A DNA stretch of 64,000 nt from Diprion similis. Lineage: Eukaryota; Arthropoda; Insecta; Hymenoptera; Diprionidae. The notes beneath the pieces are model-generated. The model was not told the DNA's origin, searched no databases, and saw nothing but the letters and a program-made list of their open reading frames with translations. Positions 25,401 through 38,287 of this stretch are shown one piece after another. How positions within the stretch are numbered: the stretch's first letter is position 1; each line of letters starts with the position of its first letter. The translations under genes and the position numbers were made by a program. The stretch covers positions 8,990,001 through 9,054,000 of the forward strand of contig NC_060112.1 of NCBI RefSeq assembly GCF_021155765.1, given 5' to 3'.

Positions 25401-26561
25401 CCCAAAATCAACTTGAGAACGCTTATTTACAAATTTTAAACAATTACGAAGCAGCTTTTTCGAACGTGAATTAATTACTGTCTCTTGAATTCCAGAAAAA
25501 TTCGGCTCGCAACGGAAAATATGGACAGGCGAATACGGAGCGGTTTATCGCAGGAAGAAAGTTGGAACCAAACGAGTATTGAACTGGTACAGGCAGCAGA
25601 ATCCCATTGTCGACTGTTTATCGTCGAACGATTTATTATTGCAGTGCGAAATTTGACCAGGATTTCTGAACAATTGCATACAGTATTAACACAACTTTGT
25701 GAACTTTATGCTGTCTACTGGGTATTGCAACGAGTCGGAGACTTTATTCGGGTATGACACCTGGAATAATTTTAAATTATCTGAAGTATGAGAATTAAGT
25801 ATCAAAATGATGGCGCAGATACCAGTAAATTCCTGTTTCGTGTTCCCGTAAAGTTACCGCCGTATCTACTAATGGTATTCTATAAATACCATCTGGAAAA
25901 ACGGACGAGGGTTATTTGAAATGTTTTCAAAATAGTTTGGAATGAAACTAATTTTCAATGCGCGAGTCGAGGATCATTCGTTTCAGTATTATGACGATCT
26001 GATAATTTTTTCGGGCTTCACAGAGGTGAAATTGATCAGAGAAGGTACATTTACTAAGATATTTCGATATATTGGAGTTCAATATGACGTTAACTAGTTT
26101 AGCTGAATAGCCAATATAAAATTGTATTGTGCCACGTTTTAAAAATTTTTCATACGCCAAAATTGACTTTTTTATACGGTGGGAGCTCAAATTAAAGGAA
26201 CGGTAAAAATTTAAAACAGTCTATAATTATAGATAGCTATCATTTTCTTACATGGATGTTGAAGCTTTCCTTAAGAACAAAAATTTCTTACTATCCACAG
26301 TTTTCATGTCTAAATGTCGAAGATGTTCCCGTACTTCAGTCTCGCCTGGAAGAACTATTGTCTCAAATTCGTCCCAACGCTGTTGGAGTAGTCGACGGGT
26401 TTGATATTAGAGATGAAATCTTGGGGTCAGCCCTTGGAGCATACGACGGAAATGTGTACGAACGTCTGTATGCCGAGGCGATGAAAAGTCCATTAAATAA
26501 AGAGAGTGTTAACAAATCGTTTCAATTGCATCTCAAGCCTTTCCTGAAAAGCAATTTATAA
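16448..26561 (+). CDS. ACOX1: Peroxisomal acyl-CoA oxidase
   Basis: Eleven exons: 16448-16565, 20272-20431, 20654-20822, 20937-21060, 22276-22395, 22752-22867, 23636-23805, 23882-24044, 24560-24903, 25496-25751 and 26301-26561. They give 666 aa with all phases closing. The enzyme oxidises acyl-CoA to trans-2-enoyl-CoA, producing hydrogen peroxide, the first step of peroxisomal beta-oxidation. The N-terminal helical domain starts [15 protein letters not shown]. The FAD-contacting motif TELGHG is at residues 150-155, FDHVRIPRE lies in the beta domain, and [13 protein letters not shown] precedes [10 protein letters not shown], whose first glutamate (about residue 432) corresponds to the catalytic base of rat ACOX1. 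The C-terminus is Ser-Asn-Leu, not the usual Ser-Lys-Leu peroxisomal signal. Intron 1 is 3.7 kb and repeat-rich. Confidence 0.96.
17441..17559. repeat. Short inverted-repeat element (MITE-like)
   Basis: CCTGATTCTGACTTATTTTT at 17441 runs on to CACTCGTGAA. The reverse complement of 17530-17559 begins CCTGATTGTGATTTGTTTTT and runs on to CACTCGCGAA, so about 26 of 30 positions pair. About 60 bp separate the arms. I could not identify a clear target duplication. Confidence 0.6.
18830..19270. repeat. Degenerate tandem repeat, period about 167 bp
   Basis: Three related blocks follow each other in acyl-CoA oxidase intron 1. Anchor words are TTAATTAACCGCTGATTAG near 18870, TTACCGCAAATTAGCC near 19035 and GCGGCTAATTAGCCGCTGA near 19202. 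Each is followed by an AATTTCC/GAAAA-type block and a run ending in a GTGGTCGT or TTGATCGT word. The blocks are clearly diverged. Confidence 0.5.
19440..19745. repeat. Low-complexity ATTACAAA/TTTGTAATC array
   Basis: Degenerate short units of the type ATTACAGAGATTACAAAAATT occur on one strand, followed by the complementary TTGTAATC type near 19645-19730. The two halves together resemble a loose inverted array. The same word family recurs at 54460-54800. Confidence 0.5.
21230..21580. repeat. Inverted-repeat element in acyl-CoA oxidase intron 4
   Basis: GGGGCATTTCACGTGATG with following AACGAAAAAAATTTGAGGTT near 21257-21302 pairs with the reverse complement of about 21490-21545, which also contains GGCATTTCACGTGA and GCGAAAAAAATGCAAGGTTT. 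Similarity extends outwards through a GGT...TAA..TCGG block. The arms are roughly 80-90 bp with a loop of about 180 bp, as in a non-autonomous DNA transposon. Confidence 0.55.
22955..23400. repeat. Inverted-repeat dispersed element, copy A
   Basis: ATGTTTTCTGGCACCCACGA at 23066 and its continuation (GATATCTGAAATCCGATTGA) pair imperfectly with the reverse complement of about 23309-23376, ending TTTCGAAACAGTAT. The left part, with AGATGGCTGAAAAAGCGGG and GGAAATTCAT, is shared with a second copy at about 27805-28085. Confidence 0.5.
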
Positions 26562-27804
26562 CAACGGAAGAAGTGTAAAAAAAAATATCAAGATATCTCT
26601 GGCATCAGGGCTGCGATCAACTGATCAACAGAACTCGAATACTCAACTCAACTCGCAACGATTCTATACAATATACGTGGGTCCTATATTAGTCTAATTG
26701 TAAAAGATATAAATCTCTGCAAATTTCATACATACATTATACTGAAAGCCATATTATTTATCCCGACAACATTGCAAGATTTTTATGCTACTACTTTATA
26801 ATATGTTCAACGAGGCTGTTTGACCTATATTCTTTTGTAATCACATCCCAGTATTACCATCCACCTCCTTTTTCAAAGTCCATCAAGCGAAATGTGAGGT
26901 TCACATCAGCAATCGTGTGTTCACTACTTTACTAGCATTTAATACAATAGTTTACAAAAAATCAACTCAAATCAAGACAGAAGTCAGGTAAAGAAAGCGT
27001 GAGAAGTATCTTAATCAACGACATTTTACGTTCAATTATGAACGTACTTTAGTTTAATTGAATTAACAATTGGTTTGTGCGTTGAATAGTTTGGGTAAAG
27101 GAAACTTGATAAATAAGATAAATTTTTAGAGTGGATGTTTATAATAATCTTTGTGGGCCAAGTTGTGATTTGTGTTTATGTATTAATTGTAAATATATAT
27201 GCATTATTGGAACCTGAGAACTGTTTCAGTTCAATTCAATTTACACAATGTTATTCAAAATATTTGTACAATATATAATAAACATATAATACTTATTATA
27301 CTTATTAATACTGATTATTCAAAACAATAACAATAAAACCTGATACCTGTGTACATCCATGATTAAGACACTGCAATAACTTCAATCGATTTGGTGACTT
27401 CTGTAACCTCTTCAGTGGTATCCAGCTGAATCTTAGACACGTAACATTCCATCCAACCTGGGATCCCAAACATTTTCGATTTTATTCATTTGTTTTTTCT
27501 ACCATTTATTGAAGTGAGTAGTAAAATGTTTTGCCCTCTTCTGCTACTACTTCTTTAACGTTGTAAGTGCTGAAAATGGAACGTTTTCCTCGATTCATTA
27601 CAGAAAGTCAAAGCTATTATCATCTGCTTGCATGAAAAAGTAGACTTCTGTTAGAAATTGCATGAAGATCTGGTTTGGTGATTAGAAATAGCGTTGGCTG
27701 TAGAAACTACTGAGAAGTAAATTTATTGAATAAAATGTTGAATTAAGAGAGATTGAGTAATTGTTACATTTCTAGAGAGTGTAGGCCTTGAGGCTGAAAA
27801 AGAA

Positions 27805-28085
27805 TATGATATACGAAAAGACTGCAGACAAAGTGGGTAAATTTGGGAAATTCATGCTTTGACATCCAATCATCCCATTCGTTTGGCGTATGTTTTTTTC
27901 AAAAGTAGTGAGTCGAGATTCGGTTCCATTTTGTTTTTTCATTTCTTTTCTTTTTTTTTGAAAGAATAAGTAGGTAGCATTGGTACCGACAATAACGTAA
28001 ACCATTTTGCTCGGTGGCGTGTCTTGCGATGTTCAAAGAAGACTTTGGCGATACCCATATATGATATCTCGAAAATCGATCAACC
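27805..28085. repeat. Dispersed element, copy B
   Basis: The order GCAGACAAAGTGGGTAAATT, GGGAAATTCAT, TTTTTTTCAAAAGTAGTGAG and TGATATCTCGAAAATCGATC parallels copy A at 22955-23130 with moderate divergence. The arrangement suggests a shared repeat family in this genome. Confidence 0.4.
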
Positions 28086-28463
28086 AATTTAGTATCCGGA
28101 ATTCATCTACTTCCTCAGTCGCCTTACTGGTACATACCCCGTCAAAAATGGCGATATTTCTTCAGAATTCGTGGTTGAAATGAGCACAGCACATTCTCAG
28201 ATTCATATGTGACAAGAATGAGCTGAATAAAGTGTTCACTGTGTACATAAAAAATACAGAATTGAAATAAATTTTGAGCGCATAGTTACACGTGTAGTTT
28301 CTTGATTTACCGATATTAGAACCCGAATGGAAATTTCGATTACGAATCTGTTCACACGTTCGTGAGCAGAATCCTGATACCCAAAGTTTTTTGTCTCAAC
28401 TGTGACACTATCATAAGGAGATCGGGATTCTTAAACACATATACAATAACAACAACAACAGTA

Positions 28464-28481
28464 CCCCCCCCCCCCCCCCCC
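28464..28481. repeat. Homopolymer tract of 18 C
   Basis: Eighteen consecutive C follow an AACAACAACA microsatellite. Such a tract is rare in this AT-rich sequence and its length may vary or be an assembly approximation. Confidence 0.85.
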
Positions 28482-29324
28482 AAATTTTTACGAAGCCAGG
28501 AGCGTCAAAATTATAAATCGACCCCGACTGAGATGGCTACAGAAAATGAGCTATAAGTTGCAGTGTCAAATGATGAAAGAAAACAATTAAAATTCGTGCA
28601 ATTGTCATCATTCTGTAGCCTGTGTTTGGTCGACTAATTATTCCTATAAACAATAAGTTGATGATTATTCAATAGCGTGGTAGTTGGTAAAATAATGAAA
28701 AATACTCAAAATAAGAAGAACAAAAGCTCGATTTATCGAATACTTAAATTTACAATTACCCTTAGATTGTATTCTTCATGTTGCACTAACTGTGACATCT
28801 ATCCTATGTTAAAATTTGAGTTTCTCATATTTTTCAGCACCATAGGTGAAGCTCGGTTGAGTTTTCTGTTAAAGTGGAAAATTTTCGTTCGTGCACGCGA
28901 AGGATGTTCCAATCGTTCGTAATGACTGTGGTGAGTGTCTCATCAGAAAAATTTTGTGTACACACTAATTCTTTAATGGACAGCATCTACGGAAAAATAC
29001 TTAAATCCGTCACTTTACTATACAATTAATAGAAACAACATCCGATAGCGTTGTCTGCATCAACAATTTATTTACTTTCATGTCAAACCCCAATTGGGGC
29101 ACCAACATTATCACAGGCAAAATAGAATATTTTTGTTCAACATTGTTGTTTAAGATTTAAGCGATAAAATTGGTGCAAACGAATGAAGGACTACAAAAAT
29201 AGCGATAACCAACAGTCTTGTACTTGCATCTTCCATTCAAGTACAAGGTGTGTAGCACAAGATAACATTTTTTTAGCTGGTAAAAGGAATGAATTCAAAT
29301 GAAAATTACGTAAAATAATTTATA

Positions 29325-29412
29325 TAGCGTATATATAAATAAATATATATGTGTATATATATATTGTATATATATGCACATATTATGTGTGTATGTATAT
29401 GTACATATTACA
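29325..29412. repeat. TA/TG-rich microsatellite
   Basis: An interrupted run of TATATA, TATGTG and TATGCACATA units covers almost 90 bp of intergenic DNA. Confidence 0.7.
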
Positions 29413-30708
29413 ATAATTAACAGGCGATACATGAAATGTGTAATAACAATTTAGAATACAATAATTTTTCTGGTTGGCAGCAAAAGACATCCCAACTGTT
29501 GTCGTGGACGATGGAGATTTACTTTATTAAAACAATTGGAATAATTGTTTGTATGAACTAAATCTCAATGTGCAACGGTCAGGAAAAACTGCTTTTTATA
29601 CTTGTATTCAATGTCTACATGTAATACTGAAACCCGAAATTTTATGAGAAGGGAAAGAGAAAATTGAGTAATACGTCATAATGTGGTTGACTTATTTTGC
29701 TTCGTTCAAATTTATAACTGTTTTTTCTCCAACTAATTACGAATTTTAGTAAATTAAATCATCCTAAATTGTTACGAGTTAACGTATTACAGATATTTTC
29801 ATAAATTACTAATCTATTACTCAAATTCCAGTACAGTTTATCATCAACCAACTAAATCCAAATATAATTTTCATTTTAGCATATTTCACATAACATCAAA
29901 ATGTCGTAGAGGAAAAAGTGAGAAATAAACTTAAATATATGATAAAACAAAATATTTTTGCGATTAATTGATGCAATTACACAACTTGGATTTAGGTAAT
30001 TCAAGTTAGTTTCTTAAAGAAACCAATGAATAACATTGCATTCCGAGAAAAGATCTAAATTTCAATATCACTTCATTAAGAGAAAATATTTCCAATAGTC
30101 ATCAGCCAAAATGATTAACCCTAAAATGGCACATCATGTATTCCATGATATGAACTGCACACTGAGCGTGAAAAAATTTGATCAAATCGCGGGTTATGGA
30201 TTGATGACTGCACTGTAGTACCTATTATTCAATTTTTATCTTGTGGAAAAAATCATATTCAATACCCGATTTTTCTAATTCTATAAGGGAACGGGAAAAT
30301 AAGGCTTACCACCTAGACAAAAATGACTCATTGTGCAGTTATATAAGGTTGGAATCATCACGAATTTCCAATTGAATTGAGGGTTTCCTTTTTTCACAAC
30401 GAAAATAGATAAAATAATAGGAAATATGCTTATATTCCAATCATTCTGCATACTTAAGAAGAATTTCGGACTTTCATACAGTTCTTCGTTCTTCAAGCAG
30501 CCCCTGTCATTTCAAGGTATAGACGAATCCAAATTCGTTGCCATCAAAATCAAATTAGGTACTAAAAATTTGCCTTGATAAATGAGTTGCAAAATATATT
30601 TGACAAGTACAACGAAATATGATTACCATCCTTGCATACCTTCTAGACAGGACATTTGGATAAAAATTTAAGTTGGTTGATTAAAATTTGCAATACTAAT
30701 GCATAAAT

Positions 30709-33700
30709 CTATGAGATGGGTGGTATTTCGAAATTCACGTTAAGATTGGCAGACTGTGCCAACTTCACTATAGTTGATAGTTTAACAGCGACACGAGCTG
30801 CTTCGTCCAGATCATCGATTGGTACAATTTTCAATCCTGCATTAGCAATAAGAGCTTTCGCCTCATCAACATTGGTTCCCTGAAAGTATATAATAAGAGG
30901 GTAAAACGATTGAAAAAATGATTATGACTAAACATACGAAAACATTGAGATATTTTACGAATTCTGATGAGTTATTCATTCCGCATTATATTATACCGAA
31001 CATTTATTGTTGGAAAATACCTCCAGGTGGGTATTACAATATGAAAAAGGTTATATGGTATACAAAGATTGTTACGTGATAAGCAGGGGATCAGGGGAAT
31101 GGGATAAACAGGACTTTTCTTCTGTTAAAGTGAAAACTAGCATAAGTTTGTATCTGGCCATGCAGCTGTATCCACGAACCACCATCAATTTTCATGATGG
31201 GTGAATTTTATACTGCTAAATTATTTGCTGGAACGTAAGAATTTTTTTAATCTAACTAATAATATTTATACACGAAAATATAAAGTGAAAATAAAAAATC
31301 TGGTAGCTAGATGTGAAATATACCTGGAGTCTCACAACCACGGGAATGTTGAGGCTAAGCTCCTTGGTTGCCGCAATAATACCCTCAGCAATCACGTCAC
31401 ATCTCATAATTCCACCAAATATGTTGACCAACAATGCATGTACCTGTAAAAATATTGTAATCATTGAAAAAGAAAGTGCAAATAATTTTTGGCGTGATTT
31501 AATGCTGAAAATGGTTTTATTAGAAATTACTAACTTTCGAAATTTTGTAACCAACGAGCGAGTCTTGCGAACAAAACTCAATAAATTTCAATCGATTCAA
31601 TAAGAAGTCATTAAGTTTCAATTATTCGTATGTCACTCAATATGTTTCTTACACTTGGATCAGAAGTGATGATTTTGAAAGCTTCTTTAACAGCAGAAGC
31701 GGTAGCACCACCTCCAACATCCAGGAAATTGGCAGGGTCACCTCCGTGAAGTTTAATTATATCCATAGTAGCCATGGCTAAACCAGCTCCGTTGACCATA
31801 CATCCAATGTTACCATCTAGAGCAATGTAATTCAATTCGAACTTTGCTGCCGCAACTTCCCTTGGGTCCTCTTGAGACCAATCTCGTAAAGCAAACAGAT
31901 CCTTCTGTCTAAATTCTGCGTTGTCGTCAAATTTACATTTACAGTCCAAAGCATAATCTAAAACAAATAAAGTTTTGTTCATAAGTATGATTCTTCAAAT
32001 TAAAATCGGTATATTTGTTGTGCTTGTAACAGTGGAAAATCTATTGTGTTCAGAACAAATTTGATTTGAATAGAATTATAGTTTGACCACGCTCAAAGTT
32101 AGGAGACCTTTATAATGTTTTATTTTGTCTTGCAAGATATTATTTCTTTTTTAATCCTTTACCAGGTCTCTGGATTTTAAGTTATTCTTTGTACTTGGTA
32201 TTAAGCCAATCAGTTATTTATAGTAAAATGTTGTACTTCTGAGGAAGGCCTTCCCCATGGGCTGAAAATTTAAGACAATCAATCCTTCCTATGAACACAA
32301 AGAAGTAACGAGGACCTAATTTGAGGATGAAAAATTTCCAAATTATTTGGAAGCAAGTAATGGACCACTTATACTTTAAGCAGCTATACTTATATGGGTA
32401 CATGGCTGAACACACAGATGGATTTTCGCCATGAATCTCTCCAAGGTCTGGCTAATTTCACGTGTTAACAGTGAGCAAATTTTATACACAAGAAAATTTT
32501 TAAAACAAAAAATCTGTGAAGGATACGAGAGTTCAGACTTAATTTTGATTAGCAAATGACTCATGTTACAGTAATTACTTTTTCCAATTGTACAAGTGAC
32601 TCAGATTTCAGAAGTGTATTTAATTAATTGAATTTGTATATCAACTATAGATTTCGAAGAAACAAGTGCAAAATAGAATCAAGTGAGTTTACATTTTCCA
32701 TTGATGTCTTCAGCGAGAGGATTAACTTCAAGGAGTAAGGCATCCTTCTTCTGGAACATATCGTATAGATTGACGATCATTTTAGAAATGTAATCCTTAA
32801 TATGGCCGAGGCCCATCTTTGTTGCAATACGTTCAGCTTGATCCGGAGTAATTCCTTTCTGGATGTCGATTGGCTCGTAAGTTATTGCCTCAGGATTAGA
32901 AGCAGCTACCTCTTCGATATTCACACCTCCTTGGCTCGATGCAATTATTACTGGGCCCTGCAGAAAATACTCGATATTGCAATACAATTATCATGATCTA
33001 TTAGATACTTAATTATCTATCAAGGTCAATTTCAGTGATTATATAAACCATTTTACTGAAACTCGAAGTAAACTTTCCCTGATTTTTTCTGCAATAATAA
33101 AAGTTTGTGAAAATATAGATATGACATTAGAAAGTATTTTATATGATGGACTTTTAGATAACGAAAATTTTAAATTAACCTCGATTGTTCAGATAATTTT
33201 CTATTTTGTGATAAGTTATACAGTATTAAAGCATATTCATTTTGATGTTTATTTTCAGTTAGGATTGGAGATTCGAAGTGGAGCAAAGTTATGGTAGAAG
33301 AGAACACACAAGTCTTTGTATTTCTTAAGCTTTATTTGCTCATATCCGAGATTAAACTTGGCTTCCAAGGGAATATATTGGATTGTAATTGGTCTCATTG
33401 ACAAGTAGTGACGCGCAGCCCGATTGTAAATTCAATGTCGATAAAGTAGTAAATATTGTAAGATCTTTTGTAATTTTTGCGAATTTTCAAGGAAGATGTT
33501 TGGAGATTTTTTAGGAAAAGTAGATGTGGAATCCACAATTTTACCATCTAGTTGCTCCTTGCTTGGAAGTATTCAAGTTTATAATTTTCGAAAATCATTA
33601 CTCAGAAAAGAAATCTCAGCTTGAAATTTTATATCTGCTTCATTATAAGTATTTCATAATCTAATATGATTATTTTTGAAGTCATTTCTATATGTATTTT

Positions 33701-36700
33701 AAACATGTTTCATTTCAGTCATTTTTATACTCCTTTATTTCTGGGAAAAAATCACAAATAAGAATTCACAAACTGTCATCTGTCATCTGTAACCGTCGTT
33801 AACTTCGCTTCTTTTCATTTAAATTTGTTGTTGGATAAGGACAGTTCTGTTCTCGGTTTTCTAACGATATCATTTTGTTGACCGTGTCATAAATTTATCT
33901 CAGAGTCTCTAGTACAAATTGTATATCACAGTCCCTGTTGTGTCGCTGTATTCCTGACAAAAATATGGGTCTTTTCTAAGACACATTTCGACTATCCTTA
34001 CCAAACAAACTCACGTTTCTCATGCAAATTCTTTGAATAACACCTACGTGTAATATCTTCGTTGAAACGCGAAAAAGTCAACTTGAAGTAGCTGTATGGG
34101 AATGGGTGTCAATTGAATGTTATAAAAATAACTTACACCAAATGATCTCTCCATCATAACAGCAAGATAAAACTCCTTGCGAGGAAACATCCGTTGCGTA
34201 ACCATAACAGCATTGCATATCCTACCAGCTTCCCCAGTCTGCTTCGTTATCAACAATTTTCCCAGCATTTTTGAAGCTAGTTCCTTAGCTTCCTGAGGTC
34301 TGTGAATTAAAAATTAGGAACTTAATTACAATATTTTTGAACAGTATAACAATTCTACAATGCATTTCGAAATACTTCAATCAGTTATTATTGAAACATT
34401 GCTACATTTTTGGAGGGTGTAATAATACCAAGAACATCTTACTATACAAATTTAGTTCAATCCAATATATGATGAAATTCAAAGCCATATCAAATACAAG
34501 ATTTGAACACCAACATTCTGTTTGTGCAAAGGAAATTTTCTGTAAACTTAGATTTAATGTCCTAATTTTTCAATAATTTGAACTTGAAATTAAAGAGAAT
34601 TACCTTATTTTACAAAGACCGCAGTAAATTATTTCTGATTCAAGGTAAGAAAATAAATAGTTTGCTAAGACCTGTACAAGAAGCAATACCAATTATTACC
34701 TTCCTCAAATAACTTACGTCTCACACATTTTGACCCCGCTAACATTGGTGCCCTTGAAGTGTCCCTTTCCTCGCCCACCAGCAAGAACTTGAGCCTTCAG
34801 TACTATATCTTTTGTATTGAGATCAGCGGCAAACTTGGCAGCTTCATCAGGGGTTTTCGCCACACCAAATTTTGGCGTAGGAATCCCGGCCTGGGAGAGT
34901 AAAGTATAGCTGATGTGTTCATGAACATTCAAGTTTCGGACTGGCTGCTTGGCCAATCCTATTGTGCCCACCAAGATCTAAATGAAAATTTAACATGAGG
35001 TTTGAGGATTGGGTAGGAATCCGTTACTAACTTACTTGTCTACTTCATCTTTCAAGTAAGGACTTAGCTAGTATATTTTGCATTTAATCGAGGTCACTTC
35101 AGATTATGGTGCATTTCTTGGCGCAATTATGTACTTTGAGGGTACTGTCCAGGTTTTGCACCGTTAGTCAAAAAGATACTCTATATTTAGCTTTTTAATA
35201 TTTAAAATTTTAAGATAATGCAATTTCTTGGTGTTATTTCGGAGGTGAAAATGAAAGTAAAATCACTGTTCAGATTTTTACCAAATTTACAAATATAATT
35301 TCAAATTCCAAAAAAAAAACAGATGCGCGACCGCAGACCACATTCAGAGACTGAAGAAAAGTTGTTCGGCAACTGGTCCAGGCTGTGAGACAAATGCGTT
35401 TTCTACCTCTTGACTTATGCCTGTGATGAACGAAATTGGACCAACTACTGGTAACTTATATGGCTAAGGTTAGATGAGCCCTACTGTCTCGACCAATATT
35501 ATGGCAAAGAGACAAACCGATTCAACTAATATCCAGTAATCGTATTTGTGCCAATGGTAGTGAACACAAATAAAACAACATCCGTAAAGCTAAGATATCA
35601 ACAAATTGAGAAAAGTTAAGTCGAATGTGCAAAATAATTACACTTTGGTATTTCTTATCTAACAAAATTGCATTGATCCATAATTTCATTTGCTATTAGA
35701 TGGCCATTTGATGAAGCTTGATGAATCGAAACTTCAAATGCATATCATGTACAGTACAGATTTCTTTCTCTTCGCTCCAGTGTTATATTAACTGCTTTTC
35801 AGGTCATCTTTTATCATAACACCTTAACTTGATCTTAAGTTTGGAGGAGTTTTTCTCCCTGTGTGAATGAGCATCCAGAATTGTCTCGACCTAAATACAC
35901 CACAATACATTTTTTGCTGTTTCGGTATATCAATATCTTCTATATATCAATATGTTCAGAGATCCTGAGTCAGAAGGTTTTCAAAAACTTGAAATCATCC
36001 AAAAAAAGAGAAATGTTTGCTATGATGTCAATTGCATAAAAGCTGAAGAAAATTGCCTTCATCACTGAGCTTGCAGTATGGCCACTGTGACTAGTCTTCA
36101 GTTTATATTCATTATTACTAACTATATTACCCATGGATTAAGCAGAAAAATGAACAGTGTTGATACATATGTCGCTTCGCATTCCCTTACTGCTTCAATC
36201 GTGGTAATTGAGCACACGTGTTTCGTGCAAGGTACCAAACGCAAAGTAAAAACAGGATGGGAACAGAAATCACAATACAAAATTCCATAAGAATTCCCTG
36301 ATTTGGAATATGTACAGTGTATGATGCTTCAGCAATGGAAATGTAAATGCTGTTCAAGGTAACATGTAGAGAGTGATGAGTTAAAATTAAGTAGATGTTA
36401 TATCAAAGTGAAATTCTAAAAATTATTTCTTCTATGTCAAACGAATCAGTATTTAATTTGTCAAGAATTATTATTAATAAAACTGAAATAATTTTCGCAG
36501 CAAAAACAAAAATGTTTTGCAATATTTCCCAGACGTTTATGAAGATTTGACAAGTTTTCCTGACATTTCCATGATTTCTCTGATTTTCCAATTCTGTCAC
36601 CACTTTGAAAACGATTTTATCTCCAGCCTATGTATTTAGCTTTTTTCCTAATGGCAACCCTAACTGGCTATTTAGTGATATTAGATGCATGAATATGGAG

Positions 36701-38287
36701 TCTACAATTCTCATTTGGAGATTTGTCACTGATGAATAGGCATTCATCCATTAAAGGAGACATCTCATTCCCGAATATTTGCAGACCCTTCATAAAAATC
36801 ACCAAAGAAGCACTAGTGATGTTGTCGGTATAAATGAAGTGCGAGCCATGAGAATGTTCTCTGACAGCCAAATATTCAGAATATTTTACATTGAGTTATT
36901 TGTGCCAAGAAATGCAGTTTTTTTTCCTAACAAGAAATCTCAGTTGAAAGGTCCTTCGCATTTAGAAAACATTTGGTGTAGTTTTGAAATTGTTCAAACA
37001 TGTTCATTTATTTTAAAAACTTCTAATACTTATTGAATAAACTGATAAAAAAAACCAAACCTATCTGATACAAACACTTCAAAAGGAGATTCCACGATAT
37101 TTAAAGGTTTGAGAATATTCTAAAAGACCTTTGACACTTGAATGAAAAGGTATTCGCAATCGAAATGAATAGATTGATTCAATCATTTTTTGACAGACAA
37201 AAATCTCATCATACATTGGTTGGGAGATCATTGAAGAAATATTTTAAAAGAAATTTGAAATGTCATTTTAGTTCTAGAACAATTATTCAAAAATGACATC
37301 GTATGTAGGTATTCCATTTTGTCACAAAGAGTACGAAAAGTGTGGTCTGCCAAAAATGAAATACTGCACAATTTAATAATAATCTTTGTGAAGACATTTC
37401 CCAACATGTTAAGGAATATGATTACTAGTTACCCATATTTATAAATAAATATGAGAGAAAAAATATAGAAAATCAATAATATCACTAAATCCAAATGCAA
37501 ATAGAAATGTTTATTGTTAGAATTGAGTGTCTCCTTTAAATTGTAAGAACCGAAAATATTCAATGCAATTCATGTTAAATGGAAATAAAGTATTGCAAAT
37601 TGAATAGTTCTTCTAAGATCAATAACTCAAAGGAAAATCAAACATAAAGAATAGTTGCAATATTCAATTGCGGAATCAGTGAGCTTGATTCAATGCAACA
37701 TTGTCTATGTACTTGAGATCAATTTGCTTATTATACAACAGTTATTGTTAGCGAGGTTAACATTGAGCTTAAAAATAAATTTGATGCTACAAGCCAATGA
37801 CAGTCGCTATTGTATGGAGATACAAATAAATGAATTCTTCCCTCATTATAAATTATGAACTGAAGAAAAGGTAACATCAGTTAAATCCAGAGTTGCATAA
37901 ATTATGTTAACTTCTCAGACGATTGTAAACGAATGATTTTTGAAAATCGACGGAGTGATACCGCGTAAATCATTTTGATTTTTTTTTCGCAATCGAAATA
38001 AGGTTAGTGAAGTGAGTTACATTCGAGAGGAACCTTGGCTTCAAATCACTTGACCCTGGCGCCCAATTTAGCAGACTATAAATCTAATATGGTGATCGCC
38101 CCTGTATTCACTGGCCGAAATTACGGCGCACCCAGATATTCCTTCAGCGAGAGAATATTAAAAACTGAAAGCTAGTTAATGTAGCGATAAGATAACGGCA
38201 CGGATTTGTTTAAAAACTTACCTTGGACCCATTAAAACGGGAAAAGTTCTCCACTATGGCAGCAGTGCGCGACAACATCGTAGCCAT
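30709..38287 (-). CDS. SUCLA2: Succinyl-CoA synthetase beta subunit, ADP-forming (copy 1)
   Basis: Seven exons on the minus strand: 38287-38222, 34977-34718, 34299-34137, 32957-32693, 31957-31653, 31443-31324 and 30879-30709, giving 449 aa in phase. With the alpha subunit this mitochondrial matrix enzyme converts succinyl-CoA and ADP to succinate and ATP in the TCA cycle. The first 22 residues ([18 protein letters not shown]...) fit a mitochondrial presequence. The ATP-grasp domain shows [17 protein letters not shown], and the fold continues with [21 protein letters not shown] and [11 protein letters not shown]. The CoA-ligase domain has [20 protein letters not shown] and NFLDVGGGA. The ending [20 protein letters not shown] matches SUCLA2 and not the GTP-specific SUCLG2. 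This looks like the canonical copy. Intron 1 is 3.2 kb. The gene is head-to-head with the export-adaptor gene. Confidence 0.95.

Larger units (their letters stand above)
26562..30708. other. Intergenic region between acyl-CoA oxidase and SUCLA2-1
   Basis: I see no supported gene in these 4.1 kb. The region holds the acyl-CoA oxidase 3' flank with an AATAAA at 27277, a dispersed repeat copy, an 18-base C tract and an AT dinucleotide-like run. The two neighbouring genes are convergent. Confidence 0.5.

Noticed and set aside
28362-28556. Plus-strand frame containing a proline run
   Set aside because: The prolines come from the 18-C tract; the remainder has no coding character.
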